A stretch of DNA of 15,043 nucleotides from Anaerolineae bacterium (GCA_016929205.1 JAFGJF010000337.1:1-15043); one strand, 5' to 3'. Positions 6,829-13,816 are shown, counted from the stretch's first letter. The notes: generated by a model not told the origin, from the letters alone. A program made the numbers and translations.

Positions 6829-6862
6829 CGATCTGCCTGATCAGACAGATCGTTTTCTTTTT
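6829..6862 (+). terminator. Rho-independent terminator-like hairpin
   Basis: A 7-bp perfect stem CGATCTG/CAGATCG (6829-6835/6846-6852) with a 10-nt loop is followed by ttttcttttt (6853-6862). It sits between a consensus promoter and the next gene, as in an attenuator leader or the end of a small RNA. It may instead be chance if the methyltransferase reading frame truly extends upstream through it. Confidence 0.5.
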
Positions 6863-6887
6863 GCAACAAGACGCAGCAGGAGGCATC

Positions 6888-7235
6888 TTGTTACTGGTCG
6901 GCATTCCCCTGCTGAGTTGGGCAGCTTTTACCTTTACTGTAGGATTCAACCAGGGGAATCTCGTTACGAATGGGTTGTTTTCGTTGGTACGCAATCCCAT
7001 TTATGCGATATGGATGTTTTTTCTGATTCCGGGCATCGCATTACTCTATGCCTCGTGGCTTTTGTTGCTGACGCCGCTGGTGACCTACCTTGGCTTCGCC
7101 AGGCTTATCCCGATCGAAGAAAGCGATTTGACAAAGCGGTTCGGACAACGCTACCTGGATTACAGGGCGCGGACCCCCACCCTCTGGCCTGGCTCCAACC
7201 TGGCGCGGCGCAGAGATCCAAGGCGTGTCAAATGA
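6888..7235 (+). CDS. Isoprenylcysteine/phospholipid methyltransferase-family membrane protein, probably N-terminally short
   Basis: The product belongs to the ICMT/PEMT-like integral membrane methyltransferases, which use SAM. Typical signatures are the GNLVTNGLFSLVRNPIYAIW motif zone (residues about 28-48), a helical hairpin, E(E)SDLTKRFGQRYLDYRARTPTLWP at the end, and three hydrophobic stretches. The open frame begins at TTG 6861 right behind a T-tract; TTG 6888 with AGGAGG at 6878-6883 (spacing 4) is preferred here. Family members are usually 150-200 residues with one or two more helices at the N-terminus; only about 115 are present, so the gene is either truncated or an unusually short form. 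The stop overlaps the next gene's start (ATGA, 7232-7235), a sign of translational coupling. Confidence 0.7.
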   Translation: MLLVGIPLLSWAAFTFTVGFNQGNLVTNGLFSLVRNPIYAIWMFFLIPGIALLYASWLLLLTPLVTYLGFARLIPIEESDLTKRFGQRYLDYRARTPTLWPGSNLARRRDPRRVK

Positions 7236-7885
7236 CTTACGTGCTGATGAAGGTGCTCGAGTCGGCCCCCGATCGCTACGATCGGGGCATCCGTATGCTG
7301 ACCCTGGGGCGCGTCGACCGGGCCTACGACCGGCTTGCGGCACACATCGCACCGGGACAGCGCGTGCTCGATATCGGCTGCGGTACCGGGGCGCTGTCTC
7401 TGCGCGCGGCGCAAAAAGGCGCGACGGTCAAAGGGATCGACGTCAATGCCCAGATGCTAGAGATCGCCAGGCAACGGGTAGAGGCGGCCGATCTGGCTGG
7501 CGCTGTCGAATTGTGCGAGATGGGCGTGGCAGAACTAAACATTGAAACTCCCGCAAGTTACGATGTAGTGACGAGCGGGCTCTGTTTTTCCGAGCTGACT
7601 GGAGGCGAGCGCAGCTACGCCCTCGATGAAGCGCATCGCGTCCTCAAGCCGGGTGGCCTACTGCTCCTCGCCGACGAAGTGATGCCACGGTCACTTTTCA
7701 GGTGGCTGCTTCACTGGCTGATCCGGCTGCCGCTCATCATCATAACCTATATGCTCACCCAGACCACTACACGTGCCATTCGGGACCTGCCGGAACAGGT
7801 GCGAGCAGCGGGATTCACTGTCGAATCGATCCACTTGAGCGCGCTGAAGGATTTTGTCGAATTGATCGCCATCAAACCAAATTAA
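7232..7885 (+). CDS. Class I SAM-dependent methyltransferase
   Basis: The 217-residue protein starts at ATG 7232, which overlaps the previous stop as ATGA; AAGGCG lies 6 bases upstream. The Rossmann SAM-binding motif I is VLDIGCGTGALSLRA (Asp47-Gly53), followed by an acidic strand end (GIDVNAQML), motif IV-like DVVTSGLCFSEL and post-motif RVLKPGGLLLLADEV, as in UbiE/Methyltransf_11 enzymes. A hydrophobic, aromatic-rich segment (about residues 155-180, LFRWLLHWLIRLPLIIITYML) suggests association with the membrane. Substrate is not predictable. Its coupling to the membrane methyltransferase and its place before the HgcA-like gene suggest a shared methyl-transfer task, which is inference. Confidence 0.88.
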   Translation: MTYVLMKVLESAPDRYDRGIRMLTLGRVDRAYDRLAAHIAPGQRVLDIGCGTGALSLRAAQKGATVKGIDVNAQMLEIARQRVEAADLAGAVELCEMGVAELNIETPASYDVVTSGLCFSELTGGERSYALDEAHRVLKPGGLLLLADEVMPRSLFRWLLHWLIRLPLIIITYMLTQTTTRAIRDLPEQVRAAGFTVESIHLSALKDFVELIAIKPN

Positions 7886-7888
7886 AGG

Positions 7889-8071
7889 GTGCTGAAACCC
7901 GCCTACGGCAGCCAGATTTCGGAAGAATGGGCTACCGTGAGTGTCTTATTGCTGCGGTTGATCAAGGAACAACCCGACTTGTCCCGCATATTGAACCATC
8001 AGATTGAACGAGCGACCACCAAGTCGCGGAAAAGGCCGTGGATTCAGGTATCCGCCGGGTTTGGGTTGTGA
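7889..8071 (+). CDS. Doubtful small ORF, unknown
   Basis: A 60-codon frame lies between the methyltransferase and the HgcA-like gene. It reads as a plausible amphipathic helix zone (VSVLLLRLIKEQPDLSRIL) with a basic end (TTKSRKRPWIQ). The GTG at 7889 has no usable ribosome site, since AAAGGG abuts it; GTG 7937 is an alternative. I do not recognise it. It could be a small protein of this operon, a remnant, or non-coding spacer; it fills most of the otherwise empty 218 bp. Confidence 0.25.
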   Translation: MLKPAYGSQISEEWATVSVLLLRLIKEQPDLSRILNHQIERATTKSRKRPWIQVSAGFGL

Positions 8072-8103
8072 CATCAAAGCAGCATCGTTTGTGAGGAGGC
8101 GCT

Positions 8104-9252
8104 ATGCAGAAATTGACATATATACTCATCAATGTGGCCGAAACGTTGTTGCGGATGCTGCCACTATCATGCAAAACAGGTGTGATCCGCATCGGTCGGC
8201 CGGGTCGCGACGCACCGGTGTTTCTGACCTGCAATTATCACCTCACGGTCGAGCGGGTCAAACGTGCACTGCGTGGCCTGGACTGCTACCTGCTCGTTGC
8301 CAACAGCCGGGGGGTCAACGTCTGGTGTGCGGCTGCGGGCGGGCTGTTCACCGATCACGATGTGATTTCGGCGCTCAAGACCAGCGGCATCGAAGACCTG
8401 GTCGATCAACGCGAGGTGATCTTGCCGCAACTCGCCGCTGCCGGCATTGAGACGCGGATTGTGCGCGAAAAAACGGGATGGCAGACAATCTGGGGGCCAG
8501 TGTACGCCCAAGACATCCCTGCGTTTCTCGCCGACCAGCAGCAGAAAACGGCCGAGATGCGGCAGGTTCGTTTTCCGTTGTCTGACCGCATCGAGATGTC
8601 TGTGGCCTGGGCCTTTCCGATCTCGGTTATCGCCGCGCTGGTCCTGCTTGTTTTCTGGCGCACGGCGATCCTGCCGCTCGTGCTCCTGGTGTGGGGCATC
8701 TCGCTGCTTGTCTTTATTGCCTTTCCGTTATACGCGCGTTGGCTCAACGTCAAACGCGAACGGGTGAGGTCAGCCGCATTCGATTTTGGACGCGGCGGCA
8801 TTCAGCTCATTTTGTGGGGACTGTGTCTGTTGGTTTTGGCTGTCCTGGCGCTGCGCCTCAACAGCTTTGGCTGGGGAGATGTGCTGCACTGGGGACTGAT
8901 CACGCTGGTGGTGGTGCTCGTCGTCAGCATTGACCTGAGCGGTAGCACGCCGGTGCTCAAGAGCGGTCTGCACCCCGACCGGCTGTTCCAAGTCTCATTG
9001 GATCGGGAGAAATGCATCGCGTGCGGCATATGTGAACGCGTTTGCCCACGCAACTGTTTCCAGATCGACCACCAACAGCACATAGAAACGATGCCGGGTG
9101 CGGCACGCTGCGTACAGTGCGGGGCGTGCATCGTCCAGTGTCCTGTCGACGCGCTCAGCCTTCACGGTCCCAAAGGCGAAGTGGTTCTGCCCGAAATGAT
9201 CAGGAAATTCAAACTGAATCTGATGGGCAGCCGGGCAACTCGGGACGTGTAG
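8104..9252 (+). CDS. HgcAB-like fusion: HgcA-like corrinoid membrane protein fused to a 2x[4Fe-4S] ferredoxin
   Basis: HgcA is the membrane corrinoid protein and HgcB the ferredoxin of microbial mercury methylation; this 382-residue protein joins both types. Residues about 25-160 form an HgcA-like corrinoid domain: VFLTCNYHLTVERVKRAL, LLVANSRGVNVWCAAAGG, then REVILPQLAAAGIET and the GPVYAQDIPAFL region. Cys75 in NVWC corresponds to the cobalt-ligating cap-helix Cys of HgcA, but the usual NVWCAAGK ending is AAAGG here. Four membrane helices follow (about 168-185, 187-207, 229-249, 255-275). The C-terminus has two CxxCxxCxxxCP clusters (Cys304/307/310/314 and Cys336/339/342/346). ATG 8104 has AGGAGG at 8094-8099. 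It is probably a corrinoid methyl carrier with built-in reductive activation; true mercury methylation is not shown. Confidence 0.85.
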   Translation: MQKLTYILINVAETLLRMLPLSCKTGVIRIGRPGRDAPVFLTCNYHLTVERVKRALRGLDCYLLVANSRGVNVWCAAAGGLFTDHDVISALKTSGIEDLVDQREVILPQLAAAGIETRIVREKTGWQTIWGPVYAQDIPAFLADQQQKTAEMRQVRFPLSDRIEMSVAWAFPISVIAALVLLVFWRTAILPLVLLVWGISLLVFIAFPLYARWLNVKRERVRSAAFDFGRGGIQLILWGLCLLVLAVLALRLNSFGWGDVLHWGLITLVVVLVVSIDLSGSTPVLKSGLHPDRLFQVSLDREKCIACGICERVCPRNCFQIDHQQHIETMPGAARCVQCGACIVQCPVDALSLHGPKGEVVLPEMIRKFKLNLMGSRATRDV

Positions 9253-9269
9253 GCAACTGGAGGACAACT

Positions 9270-10178
9270 ATGGCATTGAACTTTGGACGTACCGGGGGAA
9301 CGGCAACTGTTCGCATTGACGAGCAGGTGTGTACGAACTGTGGGCTATGCGTCAAGGTCTGTAAAGGCGCGCCGCTCTACATAGAGAATGGACATGTGTG
9401 CGTCGATCAGACTCGCTACTTGGGCTGTATTGGCTGCGGGCACTGCATGGCCGTCTGCCCCCACGGATGTATCACCGTCACTGGCCGGGATCTATCTCGG
9501 AATGATCTGCTGGACATGCCACCACGAGAAACCCGTGCGACCTACGAGCAACTTACGAGGCTGATGTCTGCCAGACGCAGTATGAGGAATTTTCAGGACA
9601 GAGAGGTAGAACGCGAGATCATCGACAAGATCGTCGCCGCCGCATCCACTGCCCCGATGGGGATTCCCCCCTCTGAGGTGCACGTTCTGGTTTTGGCAGG
9701 GAGAGACAAGGTCCAGGCGTTTCGTAATGATTTGTTGGACGCGATGCGATCTGCCAAGTGGATGTTCTCCCCCTTTGTACTGGGATTGTTGCGGCCTTTT
9801 ATCGGCCAAGAAGCCTATGAATTGTACCACAATTTTGTCGTCCCAGCCGTCGATGCGTACGTAGAAAAGGATGAGGCAGGCATCGACTGGTTCTTTTACG
9901 ACGCGCCACTCTCCTTTTATTTCTGTGCTTCTCCCTATGCGGACCCGGCGGATCCCTTTATTGCGGCAACCTATGCTATGTTGGCCGGGGAAGCTCTGGG
10001 ACTGGGAAGCTGCATGCTTGGGTTTCCCGGGCAAATTCTGCAATACCACAAAAAGCTGCGAGCCAGGTATGGCCTTCTCGCCAAGGCCCAGGCGGGGATT
10101 GCCGTCATCTTGGGGTATCCCGCCATACGATTCCAACACGCCATCGAGCGGAGGTTCGCCCGGGTTCAATATCGCTGA
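9270..10178 (+). CDS. Ferredoxin-nitroreductase fusion (FMN oxidoreductase)
   Basis: The 302-residue protein begins at ATG 9270, with GGAGG at 9259-9263, 17 bp after the HgcAB-like stop. The N-terminal ferredoxin domain has cysteines 21/24/27/31 and 53/56/59/63 for two [4Fe-4S] clusters; the first cluster ends in CK rather than CP. From about residue 92 a nitroreductase FMN domain follows: LMSARRSMRNFQDREVEREII (the RRS binds FMN), AASTAPMGIPPSEVHVLVL, and AGEALGLGSCMLGF near the end. Such fusions pass electrons from ferredoxin-type donors to FMN to reduce small organic substrates. The tight spacing suggests co-expression with the corrinoid protein, so it may supply or remove electrons for that system. 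The C-terminus looks natural. Confidence 0.88.
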   Translation: MALNFGRTGGTATVRIDEQVCTNCGLCVKVCKGAPLYIENGHVCVDQTRYLGCIGCGHCMAVCPHGCITVTGRDLSRNDLLDMPPRETRATYEQLTRLMSARRSMRNFQDREVEREIIDKIVAAASTAPMGIPPSEVHVLVLAGRDKVQAFRNDLLDAMRSAKWMFSPFVLGLLRPFIGQEAYELYHNFVVPAVDAYVEKDEAGIDWFFYDAPLSFYFCASPYADPADPFIAATYAMLAGEALGLGSCMLGFPGQILQYHKKLRARYGLLAKAQAGIAVILGYPAIRFQHAIERRFARVQYR

Positions 10179-10186
10179 CGCTGCTG

Positions 10187-10630
10187 ATGTACACACTGAC
10201 CACAACAGCGGCAGCAAAGGTGGCGAAAACGAATGCGGAAGCACTGGTAAAGGCTGCTCAAGCCGAACTGGACGGCGCCAAGGCGCAATTGTCCGCTGCC
10301 CAGACGCGCGTCGAACAGATCGAGGCGAGCCTGGCCCAAGCCCATGTTCTTGATCTCGTGTCCGAGAGTACCGTTACCCAGGTCGGGTTGGAACGGGCCC
10401 AGATTGCCCTGGACGATACCCAGGACGAATACAACAAAGCGCTCGATCGTCCCTGGGAAAATCAGGCGATCCGTGATGCGTGGGCCAAAAAACTGACGCA
10501 GGCGCAGTTGGATTACCGGCTGGCTCAGGCACAATTGGACGAAGTTTGGCAATGTGACTTTGTCAAAGCAGTATGCTCAAATTTGGTTTTATCGTGGACG
10601 CCCCTAAAGGAGATTCACCGATGCCATTGA
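10187..10630 (+). pseudogene. HlyD/RND-type periplasmic adaptor, internal coiled-coil fragment
   Basis: Residues about 10-120 form the alpha-helical hairpin of a membrane-fusion (adaptor) protein: AEALVKAAQAELDGAKAQLSAAQ..., a turn, then ERAQIALDDTQDEYNKALD and AWAKKLTQAQLDYRLAQAQLDE. The N-terminal signal/anchor, the lipoyl halves and the beta-barrel domain are all absent. The only start is ATG 10187, 9 bp after the nitroreductase stop, with no ribosome site. After LDE (about base 10545) the sequence is unrelated and includes the ribosome site of the next gene, which this frame overlaps by 10 bp. It is a both-ends-truncated remnant; full-length family members are about 350-550 residues. Confidence 0.7.
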
Positions 10631-13368
10631 TCCTGCCTCTTTATGCTCAACATGCCCCCCTACCCCTTGTCGGAGGAAAAGGGATGAACCTGACTCGCCT
10701 GGTACAGGCCGGCTTTCCTGTGCCGCCGGGGTTTATCCTCACCACCGATGCCTACGAGTCCTTTGTGCGCGATCACGGCCTGTCCAAGTTGATTCTAGGC
10801 GTGGTACAGGATATCCCTTCCGACGATCCTGAGGCGCTGCAAGCCGCCTCGCAGACGATTCGCGCCTGGTTTCGGGACCACGCTTTATCCGCCAGCCTGA
10901 TCGCCGCACTGCATGATGCTTACGCCGATTTGGGATATCCACCCGTCGCCGGCGAACCGCAAGACGGTTCGCTCAAGCCGCCGGCTGCGGTTGCCGTACG
11001 CTCTTCCGCCACCGCCGAAGACCTGCCCGGCTTTTCCTTTGCCGGTCAGCAAGACACCATACTCAACGTCGTTGGCGAAGCTGCGCTGCAAAAAGCCGTT
11101 GTCGATTGTTGGAGCAGCTTGTGGACGGCGCGCGCGATCGGTTACCGGACACGCAACGACATCGACCACGCCGCCGTATCATTGGCGGTGGTGGTGCAAG
11201 AGATGGTGTCCAGCGAAACTTCAGGCGTGCTGTTCACCGCCAACCCGCTCACGGGCAAGCGCAGCGAAGTGGTGATCGACGCCACGCTGGGTCTGGGTGA
11301 GGCGTTGGTCTCCGGTCAAGTCGAGCCAGACCATTACGTGGTCGACACCAACGGGCACATCCTGGCCAAAACGCTGGGGGCCAAAGCGTTGGTCATCCAC
11401 GGACGAGAGGGTGGCGGTACGGTCTCTGTCCACAACGATGCCGCCGCGCAGCAGGCGCTCTCCGATGTGGCAATCCGCGAGTTGGCGCAATTAGGCCGCC
11501 GCGTCGAGGCCGTGTTTGGTATGCCGCAGGACATCGAGTGGGCGGGCGTGGACGGGCGACTGTACCTGTTGCAATCGCGGCCGATCACCACTCTTTTTCC
11601 TCTGCCGGAAGGCATGCCTGCCAACGGATGCTCTTTATCCGCACCGCCGCGGGTGATGTTTTCTTTTGGCTCGGTGCAGGGCATGCTCGATCCGATGACG
11701 CCGTTCGGGCGCGACGCGATTGGCGCGACCCTGATCGGCGCGGGCAAGCTGTTCGGCGCTCACGTCACATTAGAAACGCAGTCGCTGCTGTGGGAAGCGG
11801 GTGAACGGTTATGGATCAACGTGACCGGGCTGTTGGGCAACCGTGCTGGACGGCGGCTGGCTTTGGCCGCGTTGCCTTATGTCGACCCAAGCGCCGCCCA
11901 GGCGCTTGAAACATTGATTGCCCAGGAACGTTTCCCTCCACCCGGCTCACTGCGTATACGAACGATCTTGCGCGTGCTGCGGGTGCTGCTGCCGATGATC
12001 GGGCGCGCGCTGCGCACACTGCTCAGGCCCGACGCCGAGCGCCGTCGCCTGTTGCAGCAACTCGAGACGATGCTCACCGATTTTGAATCCCGTTTCTCAC
12101 AGTTGGCCAGCTTGCCCGAGCGGCTGGCAGCGATCCGCCAAATGGCTGACCGGGCGTTCGATTTTGTGATTCCCCAGTTTGTGCCCCGTTTTGGCATCGG
12201 GATGGCAACCTACAACCTGCTGACCCACCTTGCCGCCACGGTGCTGGAAGGGGACACAGATATACCCCAACAGGTTGACACGCGGGTGATGATGCGCGGC
12301 GTGCCGTACAATGTCACCACCGAGATGGATTTTGCCCTCTGGCAGGCAGCCCAGGTGATTCGCGCCGATCCTGCCTCGCTGACCTATTTCCAGGCACGAG
12401 AGGCGGCGGCACTGGCCAATGACTATTTGCAGGGTTACCTGCCTACAGTGGCACAAGAAGCGATAGCATCTTTTATGCATCGATATGGCATGCGCGGCCT
12501 GGCCGAGATCGATCTGGGACGACCGCGCTGGCGCGAGGAGCCGCTGCCCATCCTGCAGACCTTGCGCAGCTACCTGGATATCACGGATGTCAATTTAGCT
12601 CCGGATGTGGTGTACGAACGTGGCAAACAATCTGCCAAGGCCGAGATCGACCGGCTGGCCGAGGCGCTGCGCGGCACGCGTGGCGGCTGGTTCAAAGCGA
12701 GGCTGGCTCACTGGGCAGCACGTCGTATGCGCGCCCTGGTCGGGTTGCGCGAGGCACCCAAGTTTACCCTGGTTCGTCTCTTCGGCATCATGCGCCAGGC
12801 ACTGCTGGCCGACGGCGCGCGGCTGACGGCCAATGGTCTGCTGTCTCTGCCCGATGACGTGTTTTTCCTCCACATGCACGAGCTGGACGCCCTGGCTGCG
12901 GGCGATCGGCGCGACTGGGTTGCCCTGGTACGGGCCCGGCGGCAGACCTTTGCGCAGGAAAAGCGACGGCGGCAGATTCCACGCCTGCTGTTGAGTGACG
13001 GTCAGGCATTTTACGAGAGGGCAGCCGTATCAGAAACGGGGGATGGTGCAGCCGTCTATGGCGAACCAGTATCTCCCGGCGTGATCGAAGGTGTCGTGCG
13101 CGTCGTCCTCGATCCGCGCACGGCGCAGCTTGTACCGGGAGAAATTCTGGTCTGTCCCGGCACCGATCCATCGTGGACGCCATTGTTTCTGACCGCGGGT
13201 GGGTTGGTTATGGAAGTTGGCGGGATGATGACTCACGGCGCAGTGGTCGCGCGTGAGTACGGCCTGCCAGCCGTGGTCGGCGTGCACGAAGCGACACAGC
13301 GGCTGCACACCGGTCAGCGCGTGCGGGTGGACGGTGCGAGCGGGCAGGTGGTGCTGTTGGAGGATTGA
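10621..13368 (+). CDS. PEP synthase/rifampicin phosphotransferase-type enzyme (ATP-grasp plus phospho-His domain)
   Basis: The 915-residue protein starts at ATG 10621 with AAAGGAG at 10606-10612; the upstream ATG 10573 lacks one. Domains in order: an N-terminal PPDK/PEP-synthase ATP-grasp (VGGKGMNLTRLVQAGFPVPPGF; VAVRSSATAEDLPGFSFAGQQDT around Arg127; SGVLFTANPLTG; QSRPIT at about Gln318), a long middle domain, and a C-terminal swivelling domain with GGMMTHGAVVAREYGLPAVVGV, whose His872 should carry phosphate. The pyruvate/PEP TIM barrel of true PEP synthase is absent, which matches the rifampicin phosphotransferase layout (about 870 residues). It probably transfers the beta-phosphate of ATP via His872 to an unknown acceptor, with release of AMP and phosphate. 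The gene looks intact. Acceptor identity and rifampicin activity cannot be told from sequence. Confidence 0.88.
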   Translation: MPLILPLYAQHAPLPLVGGKGMNLTRLVQAGFPVPPGFILTTDAYESFVRDHGLSKLILGVVQDIPSDDPEALQAASQTIRAWFRDHALSASLIAALHDAYADLGYPPVAGEPQDGSLKPPAAVAVRSSATAEDLPGFSFAGQQDTILNVVGEAALQKAVVDCWSSLWTARAIGYRTRNDIDHAAVSLAVVVQEMVSSETSGVLFTANPLTGKRSEVVIDATLGLGEALVSGQVEPDHYVVDTNGHILAKTLGAKALVIHGREGGGTVSVHNDAAAQQALSDVAIRELAQLGRRVEAVFGMPQDIEWAGVDGRLYLLQSRPITTLFPLPEGMPANGCSLSAPPRVMFSFGSVQGMLDPMTPFGRDAIGATLIGAGKLFGAHVTLETQSLLWEAGERLWINVTGLLGNRAGRRLALAALPYVDPSAAQALETLIAQERFPPPGSLRIRTILRVLRVLLPMIGRALRTLLRPDAERRRLLQQLETMLTDFESRFSQLASLPERLAAIRQMADRAFDFVIPQFVPRFGIGMATYNLLTHLAATVLEGDTDIPQQVDTRVMMRGVPYNVTTEMDFALWQAAQVIRADPASLTYFQAREAAALANDYLQGYLPTVAQEAIASFMHRYGMRGLAEIDLGRPRWREEPLPILQTLRSYLDITDVNLAPDVVYERGKQSAKAEIDRLAEALRGTRGGWFKARLAHWAARRMRALVGLREAPKFTLVRLFGIMRQALLADGARLTANGLLSLPDDVFFLHMHELDALAAGDRRDWVALVRARRQTFAQEKRRRQIPRLLLSDGQAFYERAAVSETGDGAAVYGEPVSPGVIEGVVRVVLDPRTAQLVPGEILVCPGTDPSWTPLFLTAGGLVMEVGGMMTHGAVVAREYGLPAVVGVHEATQRLHTGQRVRVDGASGQVVLLED

Positions 13369-13623
13369 TCACAGGTCTTTGAGATAGGGTCGCAGCAGGT
13401 GGTGAAACAGGGCGAGCAGCACAGCGCTGGTCAAGATGGCGATGACGGCAACCCACCACGTTCCACCGGCCATGACCACGCTGAGCGTTGTTCCTGCTGC
13501 CGGAGGGTGCTCGGTGTCAGTGACTGCCATCAGCAGCAGTGCCGTTCCCACAGCCAACGCATAGATAACCGAGGCCGCCCACGAGGTTGGGTGAGGGAAT
13601 AGCGCAAATGCACTACGACGCAC
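13369..13623 (-). CDS. HPP-family membrane protein, C-terminal part
   Basis: This minus-strand frame encodes 84 residues with two hydrophobic segments (about 17-35 and 48-75) and the family signature TEHPPAAGT with His39-Pro40-Pro41. HPP proteins are small integral membrane proteins, some implicated in nitrite transport, usually 150-200 residues with four or more helices. Only the last half is present. The GTG at 13623 is three codons after an in-frame stop (13630-13632 on the + strand reads tca), and no ribosome site is evident, so the 5' part is probably deleted. Its TGA stop abuts the TGA of the convergent gene within TGATCA (13366-13371). Confidence 0.6.
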   Translation of the reverse strand: MRRSAFALFPHPTSWAASVIYALAVGTALLLMAVTDTEHPPAAGTTLSVVMAGGTWWVAVIAILTSAVLLALFHHLLRPYLKDL

Positions 13624-13737
13624 AGGCCGTCAAAAACCGCTAAAGGAACGTCTGAGATTATCGAACCGGACGGATATGGCACGGTCATACGACGCAACGT
13701 TTTTGTCCTTGACTATTCACATCTGCCCGACACTGAT

Positions 13738-13765
13738 TTGACAAGATTAGCAAGGCGAGTATAAT
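13738..13765 (+). promoter_or_regulatory. rex promoter, consensus sigma-70 type
   Basis: TTGACA (13738-13743) and TATAAT (13760-13765) are exact consensus boxes with a 16-bp spacer. Initiation is expected near 13772, giving a leader of about 45 nt before the rex start at 13817. The initial transcribed bases coincide with the inverted repeat at 13774-13795. Confidence 0.75.
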
Positions 13766-13773
13766 CTATTCGA

Positions 13774-13795
13774 GTTCGTTACTTTTTTCACGAAC
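13774..13795. promoter_or_regulatory. Candidate Rex operator (autoregulatory inverted repeat)
   Basis: Half-sites GTTCGTTA (13774-13781) and TCACGAAC (13788-13795) are inverted with one mismatch in eight, separated by 6 bp. The pattern TTCGT...ACGAA around an AT-rich centre resembles Rex sites (TTGTGAA/TTCACAA type) with a lineage variation. It lies at about +2 to +23 of the consensus promoter, so binding would block transcription. Rex genes are often autoregulated, and derepression would occur when NADH is high. Confidence 0.6.
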
Positions 13796-13816
13796 CATAA
13801 AAAAGAGCAAGAAAAG

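Larger units (their letters stand above)
6635..6887. other. 253-bp stretch without a confident gene
   Basis: It holds a consensus promoter (6662-6690) and a terminator-like hairpin (6829-6862). Frame +1 from about 6574 to 6735 reads as a coding-like tail (GGSIVGIDFADWSNIDICL...) and, after an in-frame TGA at 6733, continues to a TAG at 6808-6810. I cannot identify it; it may be a gene remnant or chance. Local symmetries include ACAAGCGCTTGT at 6714-6725, TATCCGGATA at 6790-6799 and a CGGTG/CACCG hairpin near 6803-6817. Confidence 0.45.

Noticed and set aside
6795..6862. tRNA-like D-arm (GGTGTAGTTCACCGGCAC)
   Set aside because: No matching anticodon stem, T-arm or acceptor pairing follows; the downstream hairpin plus T-tract fits a terminator better.
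6917..7231. Upstream extension of the SAM methyltransferase frame
   Set aside because: This part overlaps the well-supported membrane methyltransferase in another frame; ATG 7232 in the ATGA overlap is the natural start.
8104..9252. Direct call as mercury methylase HgcA
   Set aside because: The cap-helix motif lacks the conserved GK ending and the gene is fused to a ferredoxin; function is left open.
10573..10620. ATG 10573 as the start of the PEP-synthase-like gene
   Set aside because: It has no ribosome site and reads through the AAAGGAG that serves ATG 10621.
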